Under the pieces are notes generated by a model that did not search any database, was not told the DNA's origin, and saw only the letters and a list, made by a program, of their open reading frames with translations. 17,819 nucleotides of DNA from Chloroflexota bacterium. Lineage in GTDB: Bacteria > Chloroflexota > Anaerolineae > Fen-1058. Of the stretch, positions 16,381-17,819 are shown piece by piece (position 1 is the first letter of the stretch; each line of letters starts with the position of its first letter). A program made the translations under genes and the position numbers. The DNA lies in assembly GCA_016219235.1 (NCBI GenBank), contig JACRBO010000418.1:1-17819 (forward strand), given 5' to 3'.

Positions 16381-16806
16381 ATGACAAAAATACTGATTGC
16401 CGAAGATGAACGCGACATTCGCGATCTGGTGGCGTTTAGTCTGCAATTTGGCGGGTTTACCGTGGTGCAGGCGTCTAACGGTGCAGAGGCCGTGGAGCGC
16501 GCGCAGGTGGAATTGCCTGACCTGATTTTGATGGATGTGCGCATGCCCAAGATGACGGGGTATGAAGCCTGCAAAGTCCTGAAGTCAATACCTGCCTTGC
16601 GCGATATTCCGGTGGTGTTTCTATCGGCCAAGGGGCAGGAGAGCGAGATTCAAACCGGGCTGGATGCCGGCGCGGAAGAGTACATTCTGAAGCCGTTTGC
16701 GCCCGATGAACTGGCCAAGCAAGTCAAGGTTGTCCTCGATCGTGTCGCGGCGCGTAATGACGCGGCGCGTAATGACGCGGCGCGCCGGGCGCAGGCCAGA
16801 GCTTAG
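16381..16806 (+). CDS. Single-domain response regulator (CheY-like) with Ala/Arg repeat tail
   Basis: The 141-residue protein is one receiver domain (residues 3-122) with acidic pocket Glu8-Asp9, phospho-acceptor Asp52 in ILMDVRMP, Ser82, and Lys104 in ILKPF. No output domain follows. The C-terminus (about 123-141) is a basic, Ala/Arg-rich tail built from a 15-bp tandem repeat encoding AARND. ATG 16381 is placed by the GGATGGGG of the upstream repeat, eight bases away. It lies behind the hybrid kinase gene and probably receives phosphate from it as a diffusible relay. Confidence 0.92.
   Translation: MTKILIAEDERDIRDLVAFSLQFGGFTVVQASNGAEAVERAQVELPDLILMDVRMPKMTGYEACKVLKSIPALRDIPVVFLSAKGQESEIQTGLDAGAEEYILKPFAPDELAKQVKVVLDRVAARNDAARNDAARRAQARA
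16747..16784 (+). repeat. 15-bp in-frame tandem repeat in the receiver gene
   Basis: Two exact copies of GCGGCGCGTAATGAC (16747-16761, 16762-16776) and the first 8 bases of a third. They encode AARND-AARND-AAR in the tail of the receiver. Copy-number change would keep the frame and only alter tail length. Confidence 0.9.
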
Positions 16807-16834
16807 TGTTAATCGATAGCGGATTGAGTGTGCT

Positions 16835-17626
16835 GTGAGCGCAATTATCATTGAAAGCGGGTTGGTGCATTACGAAGCGCTGGGTCGCGGCCGGCCGCTG
16901 ATCTTTTTGCACGGCTGGCTAGGCTCCTGGCGCTATTGGATGCCGACGATGGAGAATCTATCGGATCGGTATCGTACGTATGCGTTTGACTTGTGGGGCT
17001 TTGGCGACTCCGATCGGAACGCCAACCGCTATCAGATTGAAGCGTATGTGGCGCAGCTGGATCAATTTATGGAGCAGCTGGGCATTATGCGGGCCTGCCT
17101 GGTGGGCCATGCGCTGGGCGCGGCGGTCGCCATGCTGGCCGGGGCGTTGTGGCCCGATCGCGTCGATCGGGTGATGGCCGTCAGCACGCCGCTATCGGCG
17201 GGAACACTGAACAAGCGCCTGACGCAGCCCGGCAATAGCTCACTGATCGATCGGGTGTTGGGTCGGCGGGCCGTGGGCCAATATCCCGAAGTTGATATGG
17301 AAGCGGCCAAGACTGATCCGGCGGCGATCACCAACAGCGCGCGATCATTGATCAACATGGATCTTCGGCAGGTGTTCGATCAACTGCGGATGCCGCTGTT
17401 GATGGTGTACGGCGAGAAGGATCCCTTTGTCGGCCCGCTGCCGTCCGATGAAGTCAGCCGCTTCGATACGAATATCCGGCCCATCGGGCTGAACGAGTCC
17501 GGCCACTTCCCCATGCTGGATGAGGCCGGCAAATTCCAGCGGTTGCTGCGCGACTATCTGGAAGCCAAACCCGCGGATCTGGGTGCGCTGGCGTTAAAGG
17601 AAGAGTGGCGGCGGCGGATGCATTAG
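16835..17626 (+). CDS. Alpha/beta-hydrolase-fold protein lacking the nucleophilic Ser (probable pseudoenzyme)
   Basis: GTG 16835 gives a 263-residue product whose start (MSAIIIESGLVHYEALGRGRP) aligns with the hydrolase at 2004 (MSSIVTSQGIVHYEAYGRGRP). The fold landmarks are present: FLHGW oxyanion region, an acid Asp in YGEKD (about residue 194) and His in ESGHFPMLDE. The nucleophile elbow, however, reads GHALGA, with Ala93 (GCG at 17111-17113) where Ser or Cys is expected. The lid is shorter than in the paralogue. Ser-hydrolase chemistry should be lost; a binding, regulatory or cofactor-free role is possible, as is a lone T-to-G change. It follows the receiver gene by 28 nt and is the last gene of the cluster. 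Confidence 0.85.
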   Translation: MSAIIIESGLVHYEALGRGRPLIFLHGWLGSWRYWMPTMENLSDRYRTYAFDLWGFGDSDRNANRYQIEAYVAQLDQFMEQLGIMRACLVGHALGAAVAMLAGALWPDRVDRVMAVSTPLSAGTLNKRLTQPGNSSLIDRVLGRRAVGQYPEVDMEAAKTDPAAITNSARSLINMDLRQVFDQLRMPLLMVYGEKDPFVGPLPSDEVSRFDTNIRPIGLNESGHFPMLDEAGKFQRLLRDYLEAKPADLGALALKEEWRRRMH

Positions 17627-17654
17627 CAATTAACAATGATCAATTAACAATGAC
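17627..17654 (+). repeat. 14-bp direct repeat after the last cluster gene
   Basis: CAATTAACAATGAT (17627-17640) and CAATTAACAATGAC (17641-17654) are adjacent copies differing in the last base. The AT-rich stretch contrasts with the GC-rich surroundings, and the second copy supplies most of the -35 hexamer of the next promoter. Confidence 0.8.
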
Positions 17655-17678
17655 AAAATCTTCGGGCCGGGGTAAAAT
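17650..17678 (+). promoter_or_regulatory. Promoter of the thioredoxin gene
   Basis: ATGACA (17650-17655) and TAAAAT (17673-17678) are separated by 17 bases, five of six matches to consensus at each box. Transcription would begin near 17685 and give a leader of about 29 nt carrying AAGGAG. Confidence 0.6.
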
Positions 17679-17713
17679 TGGTCGCAAGTTATTTGACCTG
17701 ATGAAGGAGCAAG

Positions 17714-17819
17714 ATGGCAAGTCCAACCGTGGTAACCGATGAGACGTTTGAGGCGCAGGTGTTGAAGTCTGATCAGCCGACGCTGGTGGATTTCTGGGCG
17801 ATCTGGTGCGGGCCGTGCA
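17714..17819 (+). CDS. trxA: Thioredoxin, N-terminal part, truncated by window edge
   Basis: ATG 17714 follows AAGGAG (17704-17709). The 35 visible codons read as the first part of a thioredoxin: a leading strand, [11 protein letters not shown], the core strand PTLVDFWA, and the redox motif WCGPC with Cys32 and Cys35 just before the window ends. Thioredoxins reduce protein disulfides in the cytoplasm using thioredoxin reductase. The position next to the catalytic motif is Ile (WAIWCGPC), where Glu, Pro or Thr is more usual. It has its own promoter, so it is probably separate from the signalling cluster. Confidence 0.9.
   Translation, partial: MASPTVVTDETFEAQVLKSDQPTLVDFWAIWCGPC

Noticed and set aside
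16234..16446. Minus-strand frame with repeated IPILWWDGT units across the 27-bp repeat
   Set aside because: The peptide repeat is only the antisense reading of the DNA repeat; the start lies inside the receiver gene and there is no domain support.

Overview
The window looks like a chromosomal stretch of a high-GC bacterium, most likely a Chloroflexota (Anaerolineae/Caldilineae-like) genome. This rests on gene style rather than a marker: a lipoprotein with a Thr/Pro-rich linker, a DUF4388 protein beside a CvnD-type small GTPase, a V4R protein, a LivJ-like lipoprotein, a very long multi-GAF hybrid histidine kinase, and an acyl-ACP-reductase-like enzyme. No rRNA, tRNA, CRISPR array, transposase or integrase was seen. 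Apart from a truncated lipoprotein gene at the left edge, every gene is on the plus strand and gaps are mostly under 60 nt.

Layout. (1) 1-567: 5' part of a minus-strand lipoprotein gene and a divergent regulatory region with two near-consensus promoters, an inverted repeat between them, and a paired palindrome in the plus-strand leader. (2) 568-3510: DUF4388 protein, Ras-like GTPase, alpha/beta hydrolase, V4R protein. (3) 3680-6106: hexapeptide-repeat protein and a COG5322 / long-chain acyl-ACP reductase-like enzyme. (4) 6151-16806: signalling block with a receiver plus degenerate GGDEF protein, a LivJ-type ligand-binding lipoprotein, a giant sensor kinase (Cache-like sensor, HAMP, nine GAF, PAS, HisKA, HATPase, two receivers) split in this sequence by a one-base frameshift near 9510, and a stand-alone receiver preceded by a 27-bp tandem repeat. 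(5) 16835-17626: a second alpha/beta hydrolase, paralogous to the first but lacking the nucleophilic serine. (6) 17714-end: start of thioredoxin with its own promoter.

How it may work together (inference): the ligand-binding lipoprotein and the Cache/HAMP/multi-GAF kinase would sense an extracellular compound and pass phosphoryl groups to the two receiver proteins. The DUF4388/GTPase/V4R group resembles bacterial GTPase-switch modules. The hexapeptide and reductase-like genes and two related hydrolase-fold proteins suggest an acyl or lipid-like metabolite. No known named system was recognised as a whole. The strongest points for a second look are the frameshift in the kinase, the Ser-to-Ala hydrolase paralogue, the 27-bp repeat that builds the ribosome-binding site of the receiver gene, the paired CGTCA-N3-TGACG palindromes, and the excess of CGATCG words.
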